Origin: Synaphobranchus kaupii
Taxonomy: Eukaryota; Chordata; Actinopteri; Anguilliformes; Synaphobranchidae
NCBI GenBank assembly: GCA_029718625.1
Contig: CM056377.1
Location: 109,652,266 to 109,716,265 of the forward strand
Reading direction: 5' to 3'
Length of the DNA: 64,000 nucleotides
Shown: piece after piece, positions 10,877-22,720 of the stretch
Layout: each line of letters starts with the position of its first letter
Position numbering within the stretch: position 1 is the stretch's first letter
The notes under the pieces: generated by a model
Database searches by the model: none
Told to the model about the DNA's origin: nothing
Seen by the model: only the letters and a program-made list of their open reading frames with translations
Position numbers and translations under genes: made by a program

Positions 10877-12490
10877 CAGTCAAGCCGGAAAGTCTGCCTT
10901 TCACCTTCTCCACGTTTTATTACGTTACAGACATATTCTACGATAGATTGAGTAAATTTTTTGTCTCAAAATTCTACACAAAATAGCCCATAATGACAAA
11001 GTGAAAACATGTTTTTAGACATTTGTGCTAATTTATTAAAAATCAAAATATAAAATATCATATGCACACAAGTCTGCACACCCTTTGATATGACACCCAA
11101 AAGTGAGCTGAGGTGCATTTTGTTTCCACTGATACTGCTTGAGATGTTTCTACAACTTAATTGGAGTCCACCTGTGATAAATTAAATTGATTGGACATGA
11201 TTGGGAATTGCCAACACCTGCCTATATAAGGTCCCACAGTTGACAGTGCATGTCAGAGCAAACTCCAAAGGAATTATCTGCAGACCTCAGAAACAGGATT
11301 GTGTCAAGGCATAGAGCTGGAGAAGGGTACGGAAAAATCTCTGCAGCTTTACAGGTCCCAAAGAGCACAGTGGCCACCATCATTCGTAAATGGAAGAAGT
11401 TTGGAACCACCAAGAATCTTCCTAGACCTGGCCGCCCGGCCAAACTGAGCAATCGGGGAAGACGGGCCTTGGCCAGGGAGGTGAGCAGGAACCCGAGGGT
11501 CACTCTGACAGAGCTCCAGCGTATCCTTGTGGAGATGGGAGAACCTTTCAGAAGATCAACCATCCAGGCAGCACTCGACCAATCAGGCTTTTATGGTAGA
11601 GTGGCCAGACGGAAGCCCCTCCTTAGTAAAAGGCACATCACAGCCCGCTTGGAGTTTGCCTAAAGGCACCTAGAGGACTCTCAAACCATAAGAATCAAGA
11701 TTCTCTGGTCTGATGAAACCAAAATTGAACTTTTTGGCCTGAATACCAAGCGTCACGTCTGGAGGAAACCAGGCACCGCTCATCACCTGGCTAATACCAT
11801 CCCTACAGTGAAGCATGGTGGCAGCGTCATGATGTGGGGATGTTTTTCAGCAGCGGGAACGGGGCGACTAGTCCTGATAGAGGGAAAGATGAATGCAGCT
11901 AAGTACACTGAGATCCTTCAAGATAACCTGCTCCAGAGTGCTCTGGACCTCAGACTGGGGCGAAGGTTTACCTTCCAACATGACAACGACCCGAAGCACA
12001 CAGCCAAGAGAACAAAGGAGTGGCTTCGGAGTCTGTGCATGTCCTTGAGTGGCCCAGCCAGAGCCCAGACCTGAATCCAATTGAACATCTGTGGAAAGAG
12101 CTGAAAATGGCTGTGTACCGACGCTCCCCATCCAACCTGATGCAGCTTGCAAGGATATGCCAAGAGGAATGGGCAAAAATGTCCAGAAACAAGTGTGCCA
12201 AGCTCGTAGCTTCTTTCCCAAGACGCCTTGAAGCTGTAATCGCTGCCAAAGGTGCAGAAACCAAGTATTAGGCTAAGGGTGTGTACAGATATGTAACCCC
12301 TAAATAACCTATTTTTGTCAGTAAAATAAAATTGCATATTTTCTAAAAACCTGTTTTCACTTCGTCATTATTGGCTATTGTGTGTAGATGTTTGAGGCAA
12401 AAAATGAACTCAATCTATTGTAGTATAAGTCTGTAACGTAATAAAACGTGGAGAAGGTAAAAGGGGTATGCAGACTTTCCAGCTTGACTG
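10877..12490 (+). mobile_element. Tc1-like transposon, full length but inactive
   Basis: A 1614-bp cut-and-paste element. It is flanked by TA on both sides (10875-10876 and 12491-12492), the target duplication of the Tc1/mariner superfamily. Its terminal inverted repeats are about 145 bp long (10877-11020 and 12343-12490), begin CAGTCAAGC, and differ by scattered substitutions plus a small indel near the tip. The transposase frame lies between them in plus orientation and is broken twice. The long TIRs put it with the long-repeat Tc1 elements of fish. It sits within a tRNA-derived SINE and so is younger than that SINE. Confidence 0.95.
11250..12271 (+). pseudogene. Tc1-like DD34E transposase, broken
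   Basis: Transposase that would bind the terminal repeats and catalyse excision and TA integration in the nucleus. The start at 11250 gives MSEQTPKELSADLRNRIV. Next come the first helix-turn-helix (VPKSTVATIIRKWKKFG), a GRPR-like linker (RPGRPAKLS), and a second DNA-binding segment. A TAA at 11661-11663 stops the frame after LEFA. The same frame then resumes with [10 protein letters not shown] (first catalytic Asp, codon 11712) and [11 protein letters not shown] (second Asp, codon 11982, exactly 90 codons later). Shortly after KEWL the frame shifts. The last part, with LNPIEHLW (catalytic Glu at 12083), is in another frame; the Asp-to-Glu distance is 101 nt instead of the 105 expected for DD34E, which points to a 4-nt deletion. 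All three catalytic residues survive, so the inactivation is recent or mild. Confidence 0.95.
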
Positions 12491-12492
12491 TA

Positions 12493-12620
12493 TATACTGA
12501 AGCAATTCAGGTTAAGTACCTTGCTCAAGGGTATAATGACAGTGTCCTATCTGGGAATCGAGCCTGCAACCTTTCCGTTACAAATACAGTTCCTTAACCA
12601 TTATACTACACTGCCGCCCC
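12493..12620 (-). mobile_element. tRNA-derived SINE, 5' part (split by Tc1)
   Basis: Read on the minus strand from 12620, it starts GGGGCGGCAG. It carries an exact polymerase III A box (TAGTATAATGG, 12598-12608) and a near-consensus B box (GCTCGATTC, 12555-12563), followed by CTTGAGCAAGGTACTTAACC. These are the hallmarks of a fish SINE with a tRNA head. The element breaks at the TA used by the Tc1-like transposon and continues at 10876. Confidence 0.85.
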
Positions 12621-12636
12621 ACAAATTAACATTGTT

Positions 12637-12652
12637 ATCTATCTATCTATCA
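12637..12652 (+). repeat. TATC tetranucleotide microsatellite
   Basis: Four units of TATC; short and probably just background. Confidence 0.8.
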
Positions 12653-12749
12653 AGATGAACTCATCCCAACCAAAAGAATATAAACTCATGACAATGTGTT
12701 TTAGTATGAGGTATTACTATTTGGCAACTGACACATAGTGACATTGCTT

Positions 12750-12993
12750 TCAACTAATAATGGACATAGTCATTTTCAAATGTCATGGGGAATCAGCGTT
12801 ATGGCACCCCTGTCATAGTGAGCCTTCTATGCAGGTTGTTATGTCAGTTGTGTCATAATACAAATTGCGGATTGTGTAATAACAACACTATGTCATACTT
12901 ATGAATGGACATGACACTTCATGACAGGTGCTATGTCATGGTAATAATACTGTCATATCCATGTCATGACGACCACTGTCAAATAAAGTGTTA
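12750..12993 (-). repeat. TGTCATGACA-rich dispersed repeat
   Basis: On the minus strand this begins GGTAACACTTTATTTGACAG and then carries many TGTCAT/ATGACA words that form nested small palindromes. From memory this type of sequence is widely dispersed in fish genomes. The right-hand start is sharp; the left end is not defined. Non-coding; superfamily unassigned. Confidence 0.5.
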
Positions 12994-14373
12994 CCGGCTA
13001 AAGTCTTACACACATTGTCAGCAATGCCACCGTAACTTGTTGTCAATTCTGTAGACTACCTGCTGGTGACAATTCACAAATAAAGTGAAAGACAGTTAAA
13101 TCCCATTGTTGCTAACAGTCGGCTTTCAAACAACCACACAAAATCTAAAAAATTATTTGCTGTTCAGCTGACTACTTGCCGTTTTAGGTGACAGTTCACA
13201 TAATTACAACAAAACGCTTATGCAGCCGGACTGCTTTTAAAATAACCAAATGAAATTGCCACTTATTCTGCAGAAATCTTTTGGAACACATTCTGCAATT
13301 ACTTTATTAGTTTGTTGAAAATGTGTGATACCCTGAATATGTATTGTCACAACTCTTTTTTTTACTTCTGAATTCATATGCATTATGCATGCTACTCTAC
13401 AAAAAGAACAGGGCCAGGTAATTTGAACAAATGTAGAAAGAGATGGGTAGCAATGCCTTGGAAAAAGGGCTGTTTATTTTCTGTGAAACAATGCCAACAA
13501 CAAATTTTGATATCAACAATTTGTTACACAGACAGACTTTTATGAGTTCTGTTTTTACTCGTGGAAAGAGAGACTTGTTTACATATGTATAACTTGGCTT
13601 TTTATGCTCTAAACTGTTTTGCTGAGATTCAAGTTTAAAATCATGTTCAACCTTAAATGAAAAAACATTAAACACAATTAAAACAATTAAAACATTTTCA
13701 CAAACACTGCAAACTATTATTACAGAAGCTGTTTTCAAATAGGTAAATTGTTTGCATAAAGAATAAACATCAACATGAATTAGTGGTAATTAGGCAAGTT
13801 ACAGTGGTATATTTTTAATAGTCAACTTCACTTAATATTTCATCAATATCTATCCCAACAAACCAGACAAAAATGTACAGTGCACACTTTACTGAGTAGT
13901 CAATTTCCATCACACTGATAGAGAGCAACCCCACACAAGTTTAACTAAAAATGAAATTAATGAATAATTTACTAAACCAGCATGCTTAATCTCTCAGCAC
14001 ACAGGGTAGACTGCTGTAGATGTGATTATGCCACTTTGGATTACTCAATTTTCAGTTTTAAATCATCTGTGATATATTTAATTTAACTCTGATAGAGTAC
14101 ATCCATTGATAACATGCATAGACTATAGAGCACATTTTACTGTGCCGTGATATAGAAATAGAGCTATTCTTTATTATATCTATTATATCTGGAAGATTAT
14201 AGCAGTGATGTATTATTCTGTGAAACATCCCACATTTGTAAAATGCAGACCGCCATATAGTCATACACTTGCATTTTTAATTTTCTTTCTTACATAATCA
14301 GAATAAGTGGTAAACAAGAGCATAACCAGGTAATCTGTTGGAGGCGGTTTGTAAAAAATGGACTTTCACTGTG
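12994..14373. other. No gene recognised
   Basis: AT-rich spacer. The open frames at 13397-13738 and 14058-14264 (minus) show no domain. Confidence 0.4.
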
Positions 14374-14378
14374 CAACC

Positions 14379-16456
14379 TGTAACGAGGCGTGACGTGTGA
14401 GGTGGGAGGAGCCAAACGCAGCAAGGGGAATCATTAAACCCTTAGGCCACTAAGGCGGGATACCCCGCAGATAAGGGAAGGAGAACAGACAAGGAACACA
14501 CACACCACAGCTACAGACCGGCTCACTGATACACGAGAGCCAGAAATAACACGCCCTGTCTCGATAACGAGACGCAAGAACAGGCGAGTAGCACAATGGC
14601 ACAAACAAAACACACAGCAAATACACACAGAAAACTAATACCTATTGGTATAGGAAGAGGCGGAGGAACAAAGATAATGTTCCGTGGCTACTTACATAAG
14701 CTGGCACTAACAGTCATATGCAGCAAAACAAACCTGGGTAAATACCCGATCTCCCAGAAGAGAAACATTTTACAGGTGAGCCGACGGAACAACGTCGTCC
14801 CAATGCCTTACCAGCAAAATGACTAAGCTAAGAATAGAGCCATGCCCTAACCTCTCAGACAGGAGAAATGTAAAGAGGCGAAGGAACAGATAATTAATGT
14901 ACCAAGGCTTAAGGCTTGCAGTCACACGCAAACATGTCCAACATCATCAACAGGTCTCCCTAAGAGACGAATTGCACCGAAGGACGAACAGAACTAAAGT
15001 TCCGAACCGAATCGCCCACATCTCCTATACACGGAGAAGGAAAGCACAAAAAGATGAAAAGGACAGCTACACCTTAACCAACGGCTAACTGACTAAGCCC
15101 AGCCTCTCAGTAAGGGGAAATGTAACGAAGCGAACAGGAACAGCGATTTAACGTTCTATGGCTAGTTTAATAAGTGCGCAGTCCAATGCAGCAAACGTAC
15201 CTGGGCAAACACCCGATCTCCCAGGAGGGAGAAACATTTACAGGCGAGCCGACGGAGGACCGTCGTCCCATAACTTGCTAACCAAAGACTCACGCAAACT
15301 AAATTAAACACGCGCCCAAGCCTCTAGTAAGGTGAAAAGTAACGAGGCGAACAGGAACAGAGATTTAACGTTCTATGGCTAGTTTAACAAGTGCACAGTC
15401 CAAAGCAGCAAATGTACCTGGGCAAACACCCGATCTCCCAGGAGGGAGAGACATTTACAGGCGAGCCAATGGAGCACCGTCGTCCCATAACTTACTAACC
15501 AGAGACTCACGCAAACTAGATCAAACATGCGCCCTAGCCTCTTAATAAGGAGAAATATAACGAGGCGAACAGGAACAAAGATTTAACGTTCCATGGCTAC
15601 TTAAATAAGTTTGCAGTCTAATGCAGCAAACATACCTGGGTAAACACCCGATCTCCCGAGAGAAACATTTTACAGGTGAGCCGACGGAGCACCGTCGTCC
15701 CAAAACTTACTAACCAAAAGACACCGTGAACTTAAACTCACGCCCTAGCCTCACAGTAAAGGAATAAGTAAAAAACCCCCGACTCACAACAAAGGGGAAC
15801 GTAGTCCATGAGAAGGAGAACAAAACAGGGAATAAACGTACCGAAGCTACTAACTGGCTTACCGTAACCCGGAAATGAGTAGAAGCTAACACGCCAGGTC
15901 TCTCAATAAGAAAACCATTAACCGGCGAAAGGGAACAAAGAACAGCTACTCTACACTTCTACAAGCTAAGCAACCTAGCAGAAGCGAAACGCCAGATCTC
16001 CCATGAGACGACATGCACCGAGGGGCGAACAGAACTACAGTTCCGAACATCGCCCAAATCTCCATACACGGAGGAAAACGCAGACAGGCGAACTAGAGCA
16101 GAGATTTACAGTCCCAAACTTCTACGAGATAATCCACTACAAAGCCAGCAAGAAATAAGCCCTGCCTCAACAAAGAGACGTTAACAAAAGGCGAGTAGCC
16201 AACAGGGTACGAATAACTCACAGCCAACAAAACACCACAGTACATAACAATAAACAAACAACAATTAATGTCGAAGCCCCGAACGAAGGAAACGGTAGGC
16301 TTAAATAACTCTCAGGTGACTACGAACAGGTGTAAATGCTAAACAGAAACTCCCCCAACTCAGCAGGGCGGAGCAAGCATCTACCAAAAGGGCAGCGCCC
16401 TCGCGTGGCCACCGAGGAAAACGACCGCATGGGGAAACAGGGTCAAAACCATGACA
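14379..16456 (-). mobile_element. Giant solo LTR, gypsy-like (copy 1)
   Basis: A 2078-bp block flanked by the 5-bp duplication CAACC (14374-14378 and 16457-16461). On the minus strand it starts TGTCATGGTTTTGACC and ends CGCCTCGTTACA, so it has the TG...CA ends of a long terminal repeat. A TATA-like TTATTTAAG lies near 16300-16310 on the minus strand. There is no internal gag-pol, so this is a solo LTR left by LTR-LTR recombination. Half of its length is made of related hairpin modules (see the array at 15122-15775). A second copy is at 39749-41702. The start TGTCATGGTTT is shared with the chromodomain element at 32-33.5 kb, suggesting the same Ty3/gypsy group. Short open frames inside are not conserved between the two copies. 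Confidence 0.88.
15122..15775 (-). repeat. 217-bp tandem modules inside the LTR
   Basis: Three well-conserved units begin at 15122, 15339 and about 15557 (spacing 217-218 bp), each starting (G/A)TAACGA(A/G)GCGAACAGGAAC in plus orientation; two more degenerate units precede them from about 14630. Each unit contains several short inverted repeats, for instance GGAAC...GTTCC, TCTCCCAGGAGGGAGA, and GACGGAGCACCGTC, so a transcript of either strand would fold as a row of small hairpins. Confidence 0.85.
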
Positions 16457-16461
16457 CAACC

Positions 16462-18930
16462 ATGTCCTAATGTTGAGTGTGATATATTTGTTTGCATGAA
16501 TAAAACATATATTTCTCTGTAGTGTGGGTGTATTTCTGGGAACCGGATTTAGTACGGCCTTGATAATATACACATGAAAACAAGTCTCTTGAATATGACA
16601 CAACAAAGTACAGATGCTAATCTGCATCACAGTTCATATAACTACACACAGCAGTCATACTGTTTAATAATTATGAGGAGAAATCTATTATCTGTCAAAT
16701 TAAATACCCGAGTTATAGCAGTGCATGGCTGCATGCCACATGCTGCCGTACCCACATCTGTTCTAGACCACTTAGCTATTTTACGTCCCTGCCTAACGGA
16801 ACAGGTCAAGTTATCTTGCTGCGATTTAAAGTACGTACAAGGGAGCGTGTGCACTCGGGGATCTCCACGATTCACATCCTCTGTTGGAGATTACAACCTG
16901 CCGCAGCGTGGCTGCTAATTTCACCAGTGGTGTTGAGACGCCTGCGCTTCCACAGCCTTTCCATCATGCCACGCTGCACACCGGGAGGCCTCTGGCAGCG
17001 GGTATGATGTGTACGTAGAGCCGTGGCTTCCCCACAAAAACTATGTGCTCTGCCTGCCAGGAACCTTTCTCTGTGAGAAAATGGCGGTAAACTGCAACCA
17101 GGCTCCCATTAAAGGGAAGTTCCCAGCAATGGGTTTAACACATCTCTTTTATTTGATGGGCAAATATATTTTGAGGGATACCATCTCTGTTTTATCTATT
17201 GCTTTGTGTTGTTGTTGTTTTGTTTATTTTTTTGAATTACTGAAATAGATTTTTGATTTCTATGTCAACCTCAATCATACATTTTACTATTTATAATTTG
17301 CGACTGTGAACACCTGTTACCCCTTTGTTGCCTATCACACTCCAAAACATTTGTGAGGGGATTTTTTTGTTGTTGTTGTTGAGTTATAAACAAACCAGAA
17401 AGTTATACTGAGTGCAGCCATTCATGTTAGGCAAATCGCATACATCTTGTATGTTTTTGTTTTTAGTTCCAACAGACATTTTCTCAGACGCCAAAACAGT
17501 ACAAGAACAGTTATGAATCACAGGGCAAAGGCAACATTGAAGTTGGCCAAATAACGAGATTTGTGTGCATGTAGAGGGGTATATGAGCAAAAGTGTTGAT
17601 TCATTCACTTCTGCTGAAACAATCTAAATGCAAATTGATCCTCTCTATCTGTACGTTCCACCATATAATGAGGATGGAATATAAATGACCTGGTTTCATT
17701 TCAGCCGAAAGCCATGTTAAAATTTAAGGCCTGGGAAAGCGGCAAAAGCAAGCCTGTTACAAACCTTTGAAATGATTCTTCTATATGTGATGAATGCATA
17801 CACCTTTACATCTGAGGAGAGATGTGCCTACATGTTATAACTACTTTCTCCACATTATGCATGGCAGTATAATAATATATGTAACCTGCTATAAAACTTT
17901 TGGCCTTTTTTCAATGGTTCATGAAGTAGAACTACATCTTGATATTTATGTTATTAGTTGCAGTACATACTGTACATATTAAGAAAAACATGGCTGAACA
18001 ATAATCAATATTTTCAACTGGGTTAGTGCCTAAGTTTTTTGGACTTATTTTTTGATAGGACGCAATGGGCCCATTTAATGGATATAATAACATCATTTGT
18101 TAGCATGCAAAGATTAAGATATTGTTGATATATCACATTAGCCACTTGGCACAGTACTCAAAAGAAAGCATTAAGAAAAGTTGTGTTTCATATGTCTCAG
18201 CCAAAGTGTATAAACCAGTATTATATTCAGCTTCTCGCCATTGGAAGTATTCCCATTTCACATAGGGAGTTGTTTTAAATTAATCCTGGCATTAAGCATT
18301 AAGTATTTCTGCTGCTTTGTTTATTCTGTTTACACTTTGTTCATTTCCATCCTATAATTCAGGTACTATACCCATTAGTGCAAGGGCAGTGTATTTAAGA
18401 TGCAACAAGGGAGTGTTTAGCAGCCACTACAATGCATTGTGTAGACATTGCAGGGATCAGCGATGAGCAATAAAACTTTTCCCTGCCATGTTGGGATTCA
18501 GAATTTAGGGCGGAGGCTTGGAAACCCTGGAATTTGACCCATATTGTCAGATACATTTCATGAGCTGCAATACCAAAGCAGAGTGACAGCATTGTGTAAC
18601 CTTGACACAGGTTTGCCGTCCTGACAGTAAGATCCCTCAGTGGTGGATAAAGCCCTCGGAGGACCTCCGTGGGACATTTTTTAACATTACAGAACCGTTA
18701 TTCAATTTCTGTGCAGTCAGAAAAGTATTACATCACAGCACTGAACGTGTCATAGTAAAAGATGTGGGGAGCCAATGAGAATTGTTGTGTGTCACTTTGG
18801 AGATTGTCTGACTTATCGGGCTGTCAATCAGGTGTTTTACCAATGTGGTTCCCCCCCTTTTAATTTAGTTGATGCAAGATTAAAACTCAAGATTAAATTC
18901 TTTATGGAAAAAACAGGACCCCAGTTTTTC

Positions 18931-18961
<31 letters not shown>

Positions 18962-21900
18962 GCACTTACCAGACACCCTTGTTGAGGGTGACAATTTATT
19001 TATATGTATATTTTACTTGCAAAATTCCATTTAAGTTCCCTGCTCAAATGAATCAACAGCAGGATGTGAAGGGTTGGGTTAGGGTTAGGCTGGGTTTTTA
19101 ACCACACACTGCTGCCTCAGTGTGGTTATCACATGCCTGGATGAAAAGGGAATGGGATACTGCCCCACAGCTTTGCTTTTCATAACCACAGTATGTCTGC
19201 TGTGTGTCACAATTCACCGGAGCTCGTTCTCTGAAACGAATGTGCATGACTGCTCATTTGACAGCACAATCACAGACAACTCACAAAGCCACCTCTGCTA
19301 CGGCAGAAACATTTAATTGGATGGGACTTCTCTAGTATAATCTTGTGGCAAGCATAAGCATATTGGACTTTCATGCCTCTGCCCCTGGTCACAGTGTATG
19401 CTGTGTCACTTGTATTCACTGGACAAATGCTATTATGCCCTAATGGATCTGGGAAGAATATGTCTTCAATTCATCATAATTGAGATAAGGAAACCTTGTA
19501 TCTACTAATGATTAGGGCCATCAGTTTATCTCGACCATGTGACTCGCAGGGATTTAAACTTCTAATGCAACTGTTATGTCCCAGTGGGTCCTGTAGGCAC
19601 TCGAACGGCACAATCAAGTGACTTACACAATTCAGAGAATTAAAAAATATATATGCAATTGAGATGCTTAAACAAATAGTTGACAATTAGTTATTAATAG
19701 CAATGTAATAATAAATCACGCAAAGATAACAATAGACCAACATATAAAAACCAAAAAAAAACATCAATTAAAGTCTGAGATCAACACCAAGGGGAATCAT
19801 TTGTCAGCAGGGAATAAAAGTGGTGACAAAATGTCATTGAGGATTTAACAGATGTGTTCTGAAGTGCAAATATTCCACTTTAAAAAGTGGACAATCCCAA
19901 ATTATGTGCATTTTTAAAGAATCATGTATTAACCAGTGGGGCAATTCCATCAGCTAAACAGCTTAGACAGAAGTATGTGCCACAGACCGCTGCTTTGCGT
20001 AAATCTAAATGAAAGAACTGAAAACAACTGACAGCATATCTGTTGTCACAGACAAATCAACAGATGGGACAGATAATTATTAAAGCTGAGTGTTTGTCAT
20101 GGAAAATATTGGCTAAAGTCATGGAGCAGTCACGGAAAAGTTATTGAAAATCTCGGAAAACTTCACTGGGTGTTTTAAAAGACAATAATTTAGTAATGAA
20201 TTGCATTTGCATGCACAGCAGTGGGAAACAACAATTGCTAAAGAAAAATTTGCAGCTGTAGCAACAGTAACGAGTGCTTGTAGTTTCAAAAAAGTCAACC
20301 GGCACTTCCGGCTGGCCGTGGTAGGAACAAATAGCCTACGGGTAAAATTAATTTATAGGCTGGTGCATTTAATCACTTAGGTCTGTCCTTCATGGAAAGA
20401 ATGAGCATGCTTTTGTGCCTGAATGCTGTTAGAAACAGAGCATGCTCAAATAGCATTACTGAAATAATAAAACAGGGTTACCATGTATCTGTTTTTACTT
20501 CTTTAGTTGGTTAAGTTAGTTTCGGTACAACATGTTGTAGCTACATTGTGAGGTGTTTGAGTCTTTGATGGAGCGTCTGTTGTCACTGAAAACTGTTACT
20601 GTAGTGGGAAAAGGAGCACTGGGTGTCATCACTGTTGACAGGGGCTGTCAAACATCTGATTGCAACAACTAACAAGGATGGGATTCTTGATCCCACCGCA
20701 TTTCAGAATCTATATACATTGTCGTACTTTGTTTTTCCCAGCATTTGGCAATATGGCTAAAATGGATAAGCCTATAGAAATAACTGTAGATCCAAGCTGG
20801 ACATATACCAATGATTAGCACAAGAAATCGGCACTGCAACGTCACTGTGCAAATTCTAGTATGCAGCTGAGGAAATAATTCCAAACCTCATGCGAAGGGC
20901 AAAATGATAGACTTGTCTGTTGTAACCAACTCTGACTATGCAGAAAGATGCATCTCTTCATATGGACAAGTTTCATCGTCAATCAATGACAGAATAAACT
21001 GATAAACAACTGACCATGATCAGATTTAATCAGAGTTTAGAACCTTGAATTTTCATTGGAACTTTGTACATGGCATTCACCACTTTCATTTAATGAATCT
21101 TCTTAAATATATTTCTCATTGCTATTAACACTATTTCTTTCTTTGTTTAACTATTTTTGTGCAAGTTAAATGTTATATAACTGCTGTCATTCTTAATGTG
21201 ACTATTCCCCACTGCTTTCAAGCAAAAATTCAAGTGGGAAAAAAAGCAGCATGTCTGCAGGACTGAACTTAACATGAGTGTCAGTTGTAAACATTGTTGT
21301 CAATCATCATCTGTGCTTAATAATGCCAATTACTTTTTCAGCTTAGATGATTGGGGCGATGAAATCAGGATAATTGTTTGACTCGTGGCTTAACAAAAAC
21401 TGCTATCGACCTCTTTGCTCGTGGCGGACTGAAGTTCATGCGAGAAAAAAAGCTGACAAGTTGGCCGTACTCATGATACAGGAACTTTTAGATTCAAAGA
21501 GAAGACATGAATACTCTTAAGTGTTGGCTCTATGCTGACTGTTCTTGCACTGTTCATTAATTCAGTTTCACCTTTATCATATCAATCAGTGTAGCCCGTA
21601 TCAGATTTTAACAAGGAAATGGCTTTTAAATGGATCTTCACTTCATCACTATGACTACTGAACCTCTCCATTACCATTATTTGTTACAAATAATATACTC
21701 CTATTACCAGCAATAAAATGTTCAAGGTCTTTCCTTCCCTATTTTATCCTGTTTTAAGTCTGTTCATAAATGTCACCACATCCGCCACTGTTAATGTCTG
21801 TTAATGTAAATTGGGTTGTGAATGTAAATCAGAACAAATGGATGTATTGTAAAGACATTGGAGTTTCTGATTAGAAAAATAGCACCATTTACTAATTAAA

Positions 21901-22342
21901 GAGCCAGTAAATTCTTGTCCCATAAAATTTTATTGATGTAGAAAAGTTATAGAAAGTATGAAGTGAGCATGATTATGACAGCCACATTAATTACGCTCAA
22001 AACCTCTGGAAACCTCTTTATAACTTGTGAGGTCATTGTCTGGCTGACATCATAGACACTTATTTAAAGTGTAATTTATTTTTGCTAATCTAAATTTTAC
22101 AACTCTTGTTTGACCAATCTATGAATGCACTTTGTTTAAGAATGCACTTTTACAGTTAAATATGGTTGTTTATCACTTATGGGAAGGGTGGTAGGACTGG
22201 TGAAGTCAGGAAAAGACATGCCTACTGAGAAGATATATGCTTTTTGGGATCATAAAGTTTGCTGCTGATATTTTAGGTTTCCAACAAAACACATGCAAAA
22301 AATAAAGACATCCAGACAAATATTTACTTAAGTTGTGGCACA
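16462..22342. other. Long region without a recognised gene
   Basis: Mostly AT-rich sequence. A CpG-richer patch at about 16780-17110 contains an open frame in plus orientation from 16936 to 17246 (through SGYDVYVEPWLPHKNYVLCL) with no stop for about 100 codons, but it has no recognised domain and no conserved start; I do not call it a gene. A GTT run is at about 17367-17380. A doublet of GGGTTAGG near 19075 is too short to be telomeric. The remaining open frames are short and unsupported. Confidence 0.4.
18929..18958 (+). repeat. TAA trinucleotide microsatellite
   Basis: About ten units of TAA/AAT without interruption. Confidence 0.9.
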
Positions 22343-22720
22343 GTGCTGGGGTGGTCACTGTTACATGTGGTTAAGAGGCAAGATGATAGTTGGCTGTCCA
22401 CCTTTTATTAGCTCCTTGAGCTTAAATGGAAGATTCATGAAATAAGAAAACAACAAAAGGCACTGCTATCAAAAAGGCAGAACCAGAAAGGGTCTAGAAA
22501 ATAACAACACTCACACAGTGGCCAGGTGACAAAAAGGTATTTCCTTAGGCCTGAAAGCAAAGCCTTATATAGAGGCTAAGTAAGGCATAGCAGCTGCCAT
22601 GATTTGAAAACAAGCTGCAGCTGCTACTCTGACTGGGTGTGAAGATGACACTGTCCATGGTCCTGCAATCATTCCATATGCCTGGAAGGCTATAGGTTCT
22701 GAACGGACAGCGCCCCTACA
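22343..22720 (-). mobile_element. Candidate solo LTR with GCACA duplication
   Basis: A 378-bp block flanked by GCACA at 22338-22342 and 22721-22725. On the minus strand it starts TGTAGGGGCGCTGTCC, has a TATA box in CTCTATATAAGGC (about 22570-22582), a polyadenylation signal AATAAA near 22408, and ends CCACCCCAGCAC. Promoter, poly(A) signal and 5-bp duplication together fit a solo LTR; the last base pair deviates from the usual CA end. The family is not recognised. Confidence 0.6.

Noticed and set aside
12555..12620. True tRNA gene on the minus strand
   Set aside because: Box A and B belong to a SINE that continues with the CTTGAGCAAGG block.
19070..19095. GGGTTAGG doublet as interstitial telomere repeat
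   Set aside because: Only about two imperfect units.
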